DNA of 64,000 bases from Bradyrhizobium diazoefficiens (GCF_016616885.1 NZ_CP067102.1:3748501-3812500), one strand, 5' to 3'; counted from the first letter of the stretch, positions 51,575 to 60,697 are shown. Made by a program: numbers and translations. Notes: generated from the letters alone by a model not told the origin.

Positions 51575-52555
51575 TTAGCTGAATTGGCACACTTTGCGTG
51601 TTGCGGTCGTGATGCGTTCAACAGAAGGCATATAGTGTTGCTCGAGGCGTGCCATCGGGATGACGGTGTCATAGCCGCTCACACGCGTCACCGGCGCGAG
51701 CAACGAGGACAGGCCACGTTCTGCGATCGTCGCGGCAATCTCGCCCCCAAATCCGCCGGTGCGTGCCGCTTCGTGCACAATGACGCAACGGCCGGTCTTC
51801 GCGACCGAACTGAGCACGGTGTTTTCATCATAAGGCTTCAGGGTGGCAAGATCGATGACCTCTGCAGCGATGCCCTCGGCGGACAGCGCATCGGCCGCGG
51901 CCATGGTCTCCTTCAACACCGCGCCCCAACTGATCAATGTGACGTCGCGACCTTCCCGCAGGACAAAGGCACGATCCAGCGGCAAGGCTTCGCCATTGTC
52001 CTCCACCTCGCCTTTCGCCGCGCGGTACAGCCGCGTTGGCTCCAGAAACACCACCGGATCTGGATCGCGGATCGCGGCGAGGAGAAGACCGTAGGCGCGT
52101 TCCGGCGACGAAGGCATGACAACTCGCAAGCCGGGAATGTGGGCGAGCATCGCCTCGGTGCTTTCGGAATGATGCTCAGGCGCGCGAATGCCGGCCCCAT
52201 GCGGCGTGCGCAGAACCATCGGGCAGGTGAGGCGCCCCTGGGTGCGATTGCGGATTCTCGATGCATGGTTCACCAGTTGATCCATGCAGGGATAGACAAA
52301 TCCCATAAACTGGATCTCGCCGACGGGTTTGAGCCCCTGCGCCGCCATGCCGACGCAAAGACCGCCAATGAGGAGCTCGGCAAGCGGCGTATCCAGAACG
52401 CGCTCCGAGCCAAAGCGCTTCTGCAGGCCCACGGTGGCGCGGAAGACGCCGCCGTCGACGCCGATATCCTCTCCGAGAACGACCACGGCTGGATCATCCT
52501 CCATCGCGCGTCCGAGCGCCAGGTTGATGGCTTCGACCAACGTTATCTCAGTCAT
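51575..52555 (-). CDS. 2-oxoacid dehydrogenase E1, beta subunit
   Basis: A 326-aa transketolase-like beta subunit of the E1 component. Typical parts are VVVLGEDIGVDGGVFRAT, the FMGFVYPCMDQLVNHA stretch (about residues 85-100), RTPHGAGIRAPEHHSES, and the C-terminal domain with FLEPTRLYR. ATG at 52555 with GGGAGAG before it. It overlaps the alpha gene by 8 bp. The pattern is closer to branched-chain or acetoin-type E1beta than to the E. coli homodimeric E1. Confidence 0.93.
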   Translation of the reverse strand: MTEITLVEAINLALGRAMEDDPAVVVLGEDIGVDGGVFRATVGLQKRFGSERVLDTPLAELLIGGLCVGMAAQGLKPVGEIQFMGFVYPCMDQLVNHASRIRNRTQGRLTCPMVLRTPHGAGIRAPEHHSESTEAMLAHIPGLRVVMPSSPERAYGLLLAAIRDPDPVVFLEPTRLYRAAKGEVEDNGEALPLDRAFVLREGRDVTLISWGAVLKETMAAADALSAEGIAAEVIDLATLKPYDENTVLSSVAKTGRCVIVHEAARTGGFGGEIAATIAERGLSSLLAPVTRVSGYDTVIPMARLEQHYMPSVERITTATRKVCQFS

Positions 52556-53645
52556 CGTGCTCTCCCGAGAGTTCACGACGTTGCGCGGCGTAGGCCTCGG
52601 GCAGGTCGGCATAGAGGTGATCGAACATGGTCTCGGGACGGCGTGGCGGCGTCGTCAGATAGCGCTCGACCGCCGCCTCGATACGCTCATGGCACTCGGC
52701 TGCCAGCTGCTCCTCGTCTGCCTTGCTCCACATTTTTTGGCGAACAAGATAAGACCTAAGCCGCGCAATCGGCTCTTGCTTCCAATGAGCCTGGACTTCT
52801 TCCGCCGAACGATAGCGGGATGCGTCATCGGAGGTTGTATGATCGCCGAGCCGGTAGGTGACCGCCTCAATGAAGCGAGGGCCTTTGCCGTCGCGGGCCG
52901 CGGCAATGGCTTCTGCGGCCGCAGCGCGTAGCGCCACAACGTCATTCCCATCTACCTGCTCGCCGGTGAAGCCGGCGGCGATGGCCTTTTGCGCCAGCGT
53001 TTCCGCCCTGGTCTGCAGCCGCAACGGCACCGATATGGCCCATTGATTGTTGACGGCGACGAACACGATCGGCAATTTGTGCACGCCGGCGAAATTCATC
53101 GCTTCGTAAACATCGCCTTTCGAGGTGGCGCCGTCGCCGAACATGCACACGGCGACACGCGGTTCCTTGCGCAGCTTGAAGGCATAGGCGACGCCGGCGG
53201 CATGCGGTGCCTGAGATCCGACAGGGACGCAAAACGGGAAATCATGCACCGGCCCCGAGAAGTCATTGCCGCGCTCGTCCCCACCCCAAAACAACAGGAT
53301 CTCCTCCAACTTGACGCCACGCCAAATCAGGGCGCCGTTGTCGCGATACGAGGGGACCAGCACGTCTTCTTCTTGCATCGCACTCGCCATCCCGACCGAG
53401 ACTGCTTCCTGGCCGAGCGAGACCGCATAAGTCCCGAGCCGGCCGGTGCGCTGCAATGCGACAGCCTTTCGGTCAAAATGCCGGAGCAGCACCATGGCGC
53501 GGTACAGCGCGACAAGCAGCTTGGCATCGGTGGCGAAGGTGGGAAGCGGCCGGTTTGCCGAGCCGTCTGGCGCGAGGTAGTTGCGGCGGCGCACCTCGAA
53601 GCGCGCGATCACGGGGAGCTCTTCGCTTGCTCTTTTGCTGGCCAC
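52548..53645 (-). CDS. 2-oxoacid dehydrogenase E1, alpha subunit
   Basis: A 365-aa thiamine-diphosphate-binding alpha subunit. The TPP motif is clear (FGDGATSKGDVYEAMNFAGV, about residues 168-187, ending in VAVNNQWAIS). YRDNGALIWRG and YRLGDHTTSDD are typical of the BCKDH/PdhA E1alpha class. First gene of the E1alpha-E1beta-E2 unit. Substrate may be branched-chain 2-oxoacids, pyruvate or acetoin and is not fixed by the sequence I can read. Confidence 0.93.
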   Translation of the reverse strand: MASKRASEELPVIARFEVRRRNYLAPDGSANRPLPTFATDAKLLVALYRAMVLLRHFDRKAVALQRTGRLGTYAVSLGQEAVSVGMASAMQEEDVLVPSYRDNGALIWRGVKLEEILLFWGGDERGNDFSGPVHDFPFCVPVGSQAPHAAGVAYAFKLRKEPRVAVCMFGDGATSKGDVYEAMNFAGVHKLPIVFVAVNNQWAISVPLRLQTRAETLAQKAIAAGFTGEQVDGNDVVALRAAAAEAIAAARDGKGPRFIEAVTYRLGDHTTSDDASRYRSAEEVQAHWKQEPIARLRSYLVRQKMWSKADEEQLAAECHERIEAAVERYLTTPPRRPETMFDHLYADLPEAYAAQRRELSGEHDD

Positions 53646-53888
53646 GCTCGCCCTCCTGGAGCAATGAGTGCCTGCCTCCCAGAGCTCATTTGGTGCATGT
53701 GCCGTGACGATGCAATACTGTGGCTGGCCGCCTCGCCGTTGCGCGCGGTTGCACCATCAAAATTGAAAAGCACCGCCGGCCTCGATAAGGCACCTTAGCC
53801 TCGGAGCGCTCCAGCTATTCGGCGCCTGGGTCGACGGCGCCATGCCCTCGCGGGCAGAAATCGAACGGAACATCAAGCAGGTTGCTCA
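53646..53888. other. Promoter-side gap of the E1-E2 operon
   Basis: 243 bp between the E1alpha start and the end of the DUF2182 gene, both on the minus strand. It should hold the E1 promoter; no known operator recognised. Confidence 0.45.
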
Positions 53889-54761
53889 TCACTGCGGCAA
53901 GAACACCAGCAGCCAGGCGCCCGCGGCCACACATGCAATGCCGGCAGCGCGCGCGACCCATCGTCCGACCGGCGCAAGTTTCTCCAAAAGGACAAGCAGC
54001 GCCAAAAGCGCAATCCAAAGCACGTTCATCACGCCGCCTACGAACAAAAGCGCCATCAAAACCCAGCAGCAGCCGACACAATAGCCTCCGTGTCGAAGCC
54101 CCAGCAGCAGGCAGCCGCGCGGGCGGTTCTGAAAGCCGCCGTGGCGCATCAGGAACTGAAGCGGCGACTGGCATTGGGCGAGGCAGACGTCCTTGAGCGG
54201 CGTCCATTGATAGACTCCGGCCGCGATCAGTACGATTGCGCCGAGAAGGTTGCTGGCGACCGCCATCTGGAAATCCAGCAAGGCGGCCCGCTCGATCACC
54301 CATTGGAGAAAGGTGGCGGCCAGCGAAAAGCTGCTCCACGCGAGGAGATAACCGGCCGCAAACCAGCCGGTCGCGGCGAACGGCTTGCCCTGCGCTTTGC
54401 CCTGTCGACCCACGCGGGCGTACATGAGGATCATGGGCGCTGCCGAGGGCGCCATCATTCCGATCATCATCACCGTCCACATCAGCAACACATACGCGAA
54501 CTCGATCGCTCGCCATGGCTGGTTGGCCGGCAGCATGATGCCGATCCCGGCCGGGATCATCCGGAACCCGGTCATGTCCATGCCGCCCATGTTCATGTCG
54601 TTGGCGAGCCAGAGCACATAGCTCCAAGCCAGCGCGACAATGACGCCGATCGCGCCGCCGATGACCCAGCGATCGCGCCGCAGCACGATTTCCAGGGCGC
54701 TGTCGGTCATTTGCGATTGACGTTGCCGGCCTCGTCGCACGGCCGGTATCAGGAGGTGCAT
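53889..54761 (-). CDS. DUF2182 integral membrane protein
   Basis: A 290-aa protein of the DUF2182 family of predicted metal-binding membrane proteins, with six to seven helices. Methionine-rich segments are seen (MNMGGMDMTGF near residue 55, MWTVMMIGMMAPSAAPMILM near residue 93). The second is the family signature. Cysteines occur in LAQCQSP and VGCCW. The longer start at 54761 overlaps the DUF1326 stop (TAATG), suggesting coupling; the ATG at 54710 is an alternative that begins more like other members. Copper or another soft metal is a plausible ligand, but not shown. Confidence 0.88.
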   Translation of the reverse strand: MHLLIPAVRRGRQRQSQMTDSALEIVLRRDRWVIGGAIGVIVALAWSYVLWLANDMNMGGMDMTGFRMIPAGIGIMLPANQPWRAIEFAYVLLMWTVMMIGMMAPSAAPMILMYARVGRQGKAQGKPFAATGWFAAGYLLAWSSFSLAATFLQWVIERAALLDFQMAVASNLLGAIVLIAAGVYQWTPLKDVCLAQCQSPLQFLMRHGGFQNRPRGCLLLGLRHGGYCVGCCWVLMALLFVGGVMNVLWIALLALLVLLEKLAPVGRWVARAAGIACVAAGAWLLVFLPQ

Positions 54762-55390
54762 TAAGCCTGGTTCGACCAGCGGATCGGCGCATAGAGGCCA
54801 TTCTTGCCGGAATTATCCCAGCGCATGCCGTGATCGCTGAACGTATTGCCGGGGGCGCCGACCGCCATGACCATGTTGTCCGGGCTAACCGGATGCCCGA
54901 TGTTCGCCCACATTTCGCCGCTCGGATGCATGGTCGGCAATGGATCAACGGACATGTGCAGAATACCCGGGATCTCCGCGGACCGCGTCTTGCCGTCGAT
55001 TCGGAATGTGATCGGGACCTTGCGGACCCCCAGGTTCTTGCTGATCAGCGGTGTGAACGCGGCCATCGGACCACCGGCGGCGCCGGTGAAGATCGCAGCT
55101 AGAGCCTCGGTCTGCTCATCGTTGGCGCGCTGATCGATATAGGCGGCCACCGACCAATCTCCGTCTGCCATGACCCCAGGTGCGTGGAGGATAATCAGGA
55201 CATTGAGTCCATCGAGCGCGATGTCGCCATAGCGGCCGCTTTCGATGTGGAAGATCAGCGGTACGTTACAGAAGCCCTCGGTCGGTCGCGCGGTCAACGG
55301 AGGGGCCGCAGACACGAGGCAGGGACACACGATGCTGCAACTGCAATTTTCGAAATAGTCACCGGAAAGGTGCCATGGGACATCTGCCAT
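54761..55390 (-). CDS. DUF1326 protein
   Basis: A 209-aa DUF1326 protein. The start YFENCSCSIVCPCLVS (about residues 12-27) has the CxC...CPC cysteine group that marks the family and could bind a metal. The remainder is a beta-rich domain. DUF1326 and DUF2182 genes are commonly neighbours, which suggests a joint function. ATG at 55390 is preceded by GGGAGAG. No signal peptide seen. Confidence 0.88.
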   Translation of the reverse strand: MADVPWHLSGDYFENCSCSIVCPCLVSAAPPLTARPTEGFCNVPLIFHIESGRYGDIALDGLNVLIILHAPGVMADGDWSVAAYIDQRANDEQTEALAAIFTGAAGGPMAAFTPLISKNLGVRKVPITFRIDGKTRSAEIPGILHMSVDPLPTMHPSGEMWANIGHPVSPDNMVMAVGAPGNTFSDHGMRWDNSGKNGLYAPIRWSNQA

Positions 55391-55726
55391 CGCTCTCTCC
55401 CGCTAGGCCGAACCCGATAGATTGCTTTCGAATGAGCTACGTATAGTTGAAAGCTACGCTGCGCGGCGATGTCCCGCAAGCCATTGACATTTCAATACGT
55501 GCGACCGCCTTCCGAGCGCACCCACACTCCCTTGAAATTTCAGAAGTTTTTGGCCCGTAGGGCGCGCATCGGCGCGACCGCTCCACAGGCTGTTCACAGG
55601 GATATGCCGGGCTATTTCACAGCTTCCGCTGGCCGGAGAGGTGAGATGGTCGGCAAGAGGTTTCGGCGTTCCGGGAAGGGCTAGTCGAAGAGGCGGCGCA
55701 GACGCGCCAGCGATCAGGTCCCATCC
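55391..55726. other. Intergenic stretch with a dispersed repeat
   Basis: 336 bp, no gene supported. Contains a diverged copy of the 45-bp repeat at 55478-55522. Confidence 0.5.
55478..55522. repeat. Dispersed 45-bp repeat, distant copy
   Basis: Aligns without gaps to 44721-44765. The first nine bases (AAGCCATTG) and the CCGAGCGCACC end are conserved; the middle is diverged. Confidence 0.72.
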
Positions 55727-55984
55727 CTAGCCGTATTCCTCGCCGATCCCGTATTCCCGGTAGATCTCGAGCGGGTCGAGGTCGGGGAACAGGCGGCACT
55801 TGGCCTGGGCGAGATGCAGGGTCACGGCCGCCGGCTCCTTGCCGTTCGACAGCATTTTCCGGATATCTTCCATATGCGCGCTCGGCTGGTGCTTGGCCTC
55901 GAGCTGCTCAAGCGCGACCAGCGCGGTTGCGAGCGCCTCGGTCAAAACCCAGTCGTCGTGGCCCGTGATTCCCTTCTTCGGCAT
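55727..55984 (-). CDS. Conserved hypothetical protein, 85 aa
   Basis: A small soluble protein, mostly helical: WVLTEALATALVALEQLEA (about residues 12-30), then KMLSNG and a FPDLDPLEIYREYGIGEEYG end. The composition and steady codon use look real. Family not recognised. ATG at 55984. Alone on the minus strand. Confidence 0.68.
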   Translation of the reverse strand: MPKKGITGHDDWVLTEALATALVALEQLEAKHQPSAHMEDIRKMLSNGKEPAAVTLHLAQAKCRLFPDLDPLEIYREYGIGEEYG

Positions 55985-56214
55985 CGGCAGACCCCAATCC
56001 GCAAGACCTCACGTATGGTAATGGCAGCAGTCTACCGCAGCTTCCATCGAATCTCCATCGAGCCGCGGCGGCGTGGGACGAGGCGAGGGGCGCGCTCTCG
56101 CTTGCATTATGGCGGCGCGTGGCTAAAACGCGGCGGCACGCGGGCGATGGTATCTTTGTTGAAACAAAGTTGGCGTAGACGGGCCTCGCGCGACCCCTCT
56201 CGGCTGGAGCCAGC

Positions 56215-56589
56215 ATGGTCTTTCTAAGCTTCGTCTACCGCTTCCTGACCAACTTTGCTTTCATGGCGCTGGTCTATTTCAGCCTGAACTTCATGGAGAA
56301 GTATCAGAACCGGGCAATCCTCGCGATCCTGGTGCTGGTCTATAGCGGCATGCGCGCGGCCTCGACGCTGCGCGCGTTCTACTTTTTCCAGAAGATCGAG
56401 AAGCTGGAAGCCGAGACCAAGCGGCTGCAGGCGCCGATCAATGACGGCTCGGGCGGGACCAGCGCGCGCAAGCAGGTCGTGATGGATGTCGCGCGGCTGC
56501 GCCGTGACGGCGAGCTCAAATCCTATATGGACCTGTTCTTCCTGGCGCTGATCGTGCTGCTCTGCGTCGCCAACATCATGCGGCAGTAA
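56215..56589 (+). CDS. Small membrane protein, 124 aa
   Basis: Three hydrophobic segments (about 5-24, 33-52 and 104-122) surround a charged cytoplasmic helix (KIEKLEAETKRLQ, about 63-76) that looks coiled-coil-like. Starts at ATG 56215; the GGAGCC upstream is a fair ribosome binding site. No family recognised. Converges with the deacetylase gene, 10 bp between the stops. Confidence 0.74.
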   Translation: MVFLSFVYRFLTNFAFMALVYFSLNFMEKYQNRAILAILVLVYSGMRAASTLRAFYFFQKIEKLEAETKRLQAPINDGSGGTSARKQVVMDVARLRRDGELKSYMDLFFLALIVLLCVANIMRQ

Positions 56590-56599
56590 CAGGTCTTAC

Positions 56600-57850
56600 T
56601 CAGGCGCGCTTCTTCACGCTGGTGGCGACGCGGGGCGCCGTGCTCTTGGCTTGAGCTGCGTGCTTCGGCGCCGCGTGCGCAGCATGGGCGGTTCGCCGTG
56701 CCTGCATCTTGGCCGCCTTGCCTTTGCCGGCGCGCGGCGGTTCGGCTGCCATCGCGAGCCGGGTTGCGGCGCGTCGCGACAAGGTCGCCGACAGCAGCAC
56801 CTCGACCGAGCCCTCGGGGATCGCGAACAGATCGCGTCCGGGCGCGGGCAGGGTGGCGGCGACATCGGCCTGGGCCATGGTCTTGCGCGGCAACACCAGC
56901 GGCTGGTGCGCGGTCTGCGTGTTGAGATCGGCGAGGCCAGGCGCAGGCAGCGTCGCGGCCTGCGCGAATACGAAGTTCGGCACGGAAGGCCAGCGCGCGA
57001 TCGGCGTCGTTTCCGTCGGCGGATGCAGCAGCCACTCCACGGCCGTCGTCGGCGTCGCCGACTGGTTGACTGTCGCGGGCACCACATGAACGATGCGATA
57101 GCCGCGTGCCTTCAGGTCGCGGATGATCTTTGGCAGTGCCGCCACGGTGCGGGCCTGGATGTCGTGCAGCAACAGGATACCCTTGCCCTTGGCCTCCAGC
57201 CGCTGGATCGCGAGCTGGTAGACGCGATCAGGCGACACATGCCGCCAGTCGTCTGCCGGAAAGTCGGCGCTCCACACCTGGATGCCGCGCGAGATCAGAT
57301 AGTTCTCGACGCCTTCGGCGCGCATCAGACCGGGAATGCGAAAAAAGGGCGCAAGTTGGGATGACGGATCGGTCATCGCCGCCGATGTCCACGCAATACC
57401 GCCGTTGACCTCGGCCTCGATCTTCTCGATCGGCATTTTGTCGAATGTCAGCGGATGGGTCATGCTGTGCGTGCCGACCGTGTGGCCCGCCGCGACCAGC
57501 TTGCGCACGCCTTCCGGGCTCGCCTTGGCCTGTTCGCCGATGATGAAGAAGGTCGCCTTGATGCACTCGTCGGCGAGGATCTTGAGCACCTGGTTGGAAT
57601 ATTTCGGCAGCGGACCGTCGTCGAAGGTCAGCACCACCTCGTGGTCCTTCAGCGGTAGCGTCTCACGGTACTGCATGGTGCCGATGCGCGGATGCTCATG
57701 CGGATCGACGACAAGGGTGCGGGAGGTGCCGAGCGCGTCGGGATGTCCCGGGCATTCGGCGGCGAAGGCGGCCTGCGACGCCGTGGTCAACAATCCCAGA
57801 AGCAGGACGGCCCACGATCGCGTCCGAAAAGCAACGCTACTGCCGATCAT
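56600..57850 (-). CDS. Polysaccharide deacetylase family protein, 416 aa
   Basis: A secreted or envelope NodB-type deacetylase. A signal peptide (about 1-31) precedes the NodB domain (about 70-275). Motif 1 is LTFDDGPLP with the metal Asp pair (about 74-82), motif 2 is GTHSMTHP with the two metal histidines (about 126-133), and motif 5 is ILLLHDI. The C-terminal 130 residues are basic and alanine-rich and may bind the cell wall or be disordered. It would remove N- or O-acetyl groups from a polysaccharide or peptidoglycan. A second deacetylase gene lies 165 bp upstream on the same strand. Confidence 0.88.
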   Translation of the reverse strand: MIGSSVAFRTRSWAVLLLGLLTTASQAAFAAECPGHPDALGTSRTLVVDPHEHPRIGTMQYRETLPLKDHEVVLTFDDGPLPKYSNQVLKILADECIKATFFIIGEQAKASPEGVRKLVAAGHTVGTHSMTHPLTFDKMPIEKIEAEVNGGIAWTSAAMTDPSSQLAPFFRIPGLMRAEGVENYLISRGIQVWSADFPADDWRHVSPDRVYQLAIQRLEAKGKGILLLHDIQARTVAALPKIIRDLKARGYRIVHVVPATVNQSATPTTAVEWLLHPPTETTPIARWPSVPNFVFAQAATLPAPGLADLNTQTAHQPLVLPRKTMAQADVAATLPAPGRDLFAIPEGSVEVLLSATLSRRAATRLAMAAEPPRAGKGKAAKMQARRTAHAAHAAPKHAAQAKSTAPRVATSVKKRA

Positions 57851-58015
57851 GAACCCGGTCTGCCCTCATGCGCGATTGGCGTCATATTCCTTAGGTCGGA
57901 ACTATCCCGAAACGGTTCAGGCGCAGGACCCGCTCAATCATTGCATGGGGTAGCATGAACAGAGTGTTAATAGGGCTCAAATCACCCCAATTTGGTCAGG
58001 CGTGACATTCCGGCA

Positions 58016-58822
58016 TCAATGCGCGTCGGCGTTCTTCTGTGACGTGTCCGCCGGCACGATGTGGACCACGTGAAAGCCGTTTTCCCGCAAATACCGCAGG
58101 AAGGCCGGCATCATGGCCGCAGTACGCGCCTGGGGATCGTGGAACAGGATGATGCCCTTGCCGGCGGCGGCGATGCGCTCGGTGATGAGCTTCAATTCCT
58201 GTTCCGGCGTCATGTCGTTCCAGTCGCTGGCCCAGAGATCGGCGCCGAACACGACGATGCCGCGCGACTGGAGCAGATCGAGCTGGGCTGGCGTGGACTC
58301 GAAATAGGGGAAGCGGAAGAACGGTGTCGACGGCGTCGTCGTCGAGACCCCGTGCAGCGCCATCTCGTCGGTGGCGATGCCGCGGTCGATCTCGTACTTC
58401 GCCGCATCGGCCGGGATCCGCGCCATGTGCGGATGCGACCAGGTGTGGTGGCCGATCGTGTGACCCTCGCGGGCGATGCGCTTGACCAAATCAGGATATT
58501 CGGCGGCGCTCCGGCCGACCAGGAAGAAGGTTGCGCGCACGCATTCCTGCGCCAGCGCCGCCAGGACCTTGGACGTCATCGGCGGACGCGGGCCGTCGTC
58601 GAAGGTCAGCACCACCTCGTGATCTGCGAGCGGCAGCGTCTGCGGGAAGCTCTTCAAGCCGACGCGCGGGGTTGTCTTGGCATCGACGCTCAGCACTCGC
58701 GACGTGCCGAGCGTATCGCTGCGTGGGCAGTCGGCGGCCTCGACTGAGCCGATCGCGGTGAGGGCAGCGAGAGCCGGGCCCGCAATGATCGAGGTCCATT
58801 TCGGTCGATGCATCTTTGCCAT
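58016..58822 (-). CDS. Polysaccharide deacetylase family protein, 268 aa
   Basis: A paralog of the previous protein without its C-terminal extension. A signal peptide (about 1-29, ending SVEA) is followed by the NodB domain with VLTFDDGPRPP (about residues 70-80), GHHTWSHPHM (metal histidines, about 124-133) and IILFHDPQ near residue 225. Both deacetylases share the opening motif (C.....LGTSR.L.VD) and probably arose by tandem duplication long ago, since they are now well diverged. Confidence 0.88.
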   Translation of the reverse strand: MAKMHRPKWTSIIAGPALAALTAIGSVEAADCPRSDTLGTSRVLSVDAKTTPRVGLKSFPQTLPLADHEVVLTFDDGPRPPMTSKVLAALAQECVRATFFLVGRSAAEYPDLVKRIAREGHTIGHHTWSHPHMARIPADAAKYEIDRGIATDEMALHGVSTTTPSTPFFRFPYFESTPAQLDLLQSRGIVVFGADLWASDWNDMTPEQELKLITERIAAAGKGIILFHDPQARTAAMMPAFLRYLRENGFHVVHIVPADTSQKNADAH

Positions 58823-58898
58823 TGCGCTCGCGATTGCCTTGTGGGTATTGCCTGACCGTCAGCCCAAATTATCAACCTGTCAAACGGCGAGGCGTACC

Positions 58899-60320
58899 AT
58901 GGATGAACATATGGATGACGCCGCTTCCCCCGAGGCCTTGGTACTCGACCACGTCCCGATGCGCAATGAAGACGGCGAAATTCGGCACGAATTCGTCGAG
59001 GAAATTGCCCATGCGATCGAGGCCGCCGACAGTGCTGCGCTGCGCGCCTGCGTCGCCGATCTGCACGAGGCCGATCTCGGCGATCTCATCGGGGCGCTCG
59101 CACCCGACGATCGTGTCCGCCTGGTCGAGCTGACGGGCCGCGACTTCGATTTTTCCGCACTGAACGAGGTTGACGAGGCCGTCCGCGAAGAGATCCTCGA
59201 CGAGCTGCTGCCCGAGACGGTCGCCGAGGGCGTCCGCGAACTGGAATCCGACGATGCGGTCGAGCTGCTCGAAACCCTCGACCAGGACGAGCAGGAGGAG
59301 ATCCTCGAGAAGCTGCCGCTGCGGGAGCGCGTCGCGCTCGAGCGCAGCCTGCTGTATCCGGAAAACTCGGCCGGAAGGCGCATGCAGACCGAGTTCATCG
59401 CCGTGCCGCAGGATTTCACGGTCGGGCAGGCGATCGACTACATGCGCGATACGCCCGATCTGCCGGACCGCTTCTACGAGATCTACGTCGTCGACAAGGA
59501 CCAGCACTGGCAGGGCGCGGTTCCGCTGGATGTGCTGCTGCGCGCGCGCCGCCCGGTGCCGCTGGCCGAGCTGACCGACGAGGATCGCCGCCGCGTCTCC
59601 GTCCTGGAGGACCAGGAGGAGGTGGCGCGCATGTTCGGCAAGTACAACCTCGTCGCAGCGCCGGTGCTCGACACCCAGGACCGTCTGGTCGGCGTCATCA
59701 CCGTCGACGACGTCGTCGACGTCATCGAGGAAGAGGCGGACGAGGACCTCAAGGCGCTCGGCGGTGTCACCAGCGACGAAGAGCTGTCGGACACGTTTCT
59801 CACCATCGCGCGCGGCCGCTTCAACTGGCTGCTGATCAACCTCGCCACGGCGTTCCTGGCGTCTTCCGTGCTCGGCCTGTTCGAGGGCCAGCTCGAACAG
59901 ATGGTCGCGCTCGCCGTGCTCGCGCCGATCGTCGCGAGCCAGGGCGGCAATGCCGCGACCCAGACCATGACGGTCGCGGTGAGGGCGCTCGCGACCCGCG
60001 AGCTCGGCTCCTCCAACGCCTGGCGCGTGGTCGTCCGCGAGGCGCTGGTCGGTCTCATCAACGGCGTCGGCTTCGCCGTCATCACCGGTATCGCCGCGGT
60101 GGCCTGGTTCAAGATCCCGGGCCTCGGCATCGTCATCGGGCTCGCGATGATCTGCAACCTGATCGCCGGCGCCCTCGGCGGCATCCTGATTCCGATGGCG
60201 CTCGAACGCGTCAGGGCCGATCCGGCGGTGGCGTCGGGCACGTTCGTGACGACGGTGACGGACGTCGTCGGCTTCTTCTCCTTCCTCGGCATCGCCACGC
60301 TGTGGTTCGGGTTGAAGTAG
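58899..60320 (+). CDS. mgtE: Magnesium transporter MgtE
   Basis: A 473-aa Mg2+ channel. The N-terminal superhelical domain (about 30-150, ELLPETVAEGVRELE and DQDEQEEILEKLP) and a CBS pair (about 155-280, VITVDDVVDVIEEEADED) sense Mg2+. The membrane domain (about 310-473) has five helices, with the family pattern APIVASQGGNAATQT (about 346-360) that lines the pore. The ATG at 58899 is used; the ATG at 58911 is possible. Confidence 0.95.
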   Translation: MDEHMDDAASPEALVLDHVPMRNEDGEIRHEFVEEIAHAIEAADSAALRACVADLHEADLGDLIGALAPDDRVRLVELTGRDFDFSALNEVDEAVREEILDELLPETVAEGVRELESDDAVELLETLDQDEQEEILEKLPLRERVALERSLLYPENSAGRRMQTEFIAVPQDFTVGQAIDYMRDTPDLPDRFYEIYVVDKDQHWQGAVPLDVLLRARRPVPLAELTDEDRRRVSVLEDQEEVARMFGKYNLVAAPVLDTQDRLVGVITVDDVVDVIEEEADEDLKALGGVTSDEELSDTFLTIARGRFNWLLINLATAFLASSVLGLFEGQLEQMVALAVLAPIVASQGGNAATQTMTVAVRALATRELGSSNAWRVVVREALVGLINGVGFAVITGIAAVAWFKIPGLGIVIGLAMICNLIAGALGGILIPMALERVRADPAVASGTFVTTVTDVVGFFSFLGIATLWFGLK

Positions 60321-60391
60321 GGGCACGAGACCATCTTTAATCCCACCTTAAGCGTGCTGCCGCATGATCCCTTCCGCTTGGGAGAATGAGC

Positions 60392-60697
60392 ATGCGGTTG
60401 CGGCTGAAGGCGGACGGGCGGGTCGTTGAATTGCGGGACGGGCAAGAGTTTCCCGTCCAGCCGGTCACGTCTGCGGCCGAGACTTCGCCGGCGGAGGCCG
60501 GTTCGCTCGTGGTGCGCGATTTGCGTCGACGCGCCTGTCTCACCCAGATGGAGTTCGCCGCCAAGCTCGGCGTGCCGGTCGAGACCATCCGCAACTGGGA
60601 GCAGGGCAAGCGCGCCCCGCGCGGACCCGCTCGCGCACTGCTGGCCGTGATCGCGCATGCGCCCGACACGGTGTTCCAGGCGCTTGCCAAAGCCTGA
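60392..60697 (+). CDS. XRE-family helix-turn-helix protein, 101 aa
   Basis: A short N-terminal strand region (MRLRLKADGRVVELRDGQ) is followed by a Cro/C1-type HTH (about 43-95: RRRACLTQMEFAAKLGVP, then TIRNWEQGKRAP). It resembles NadS-type or HigA-like regulators, but no toxin gene is next to it. ATG at 60392, with GGGAGAATGAGC upstream. Lies between mgtE and the aldo/keto reductase gene; either could be its target, or neither. Confidence 0.82.
   Translation: MRLRLKADGRVVELRDGQEFPVQPVTSAAETSPAEAGSLVVRDLRRRACLTQMEFAAKLGVPVETIRNWEQGKRAPRGPARALLAVIAHAPDTVFQALAKA

Noticed and set aside
53815..54948. A 377-codon minus-strand frame overlapping the DUF2182 gene in another phase
   Set aside because: The DUF2182 frame carries the Met-rich family signature and helices; the longer frame is basic and lacks membrane segments.
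58872..60326. A 484-codon minus-strand frame opposite mgtE
   Set aside because: MgtE is clear on the plus strand with pore and CBS motifs. The antisense protein is a low-complexity shadow.
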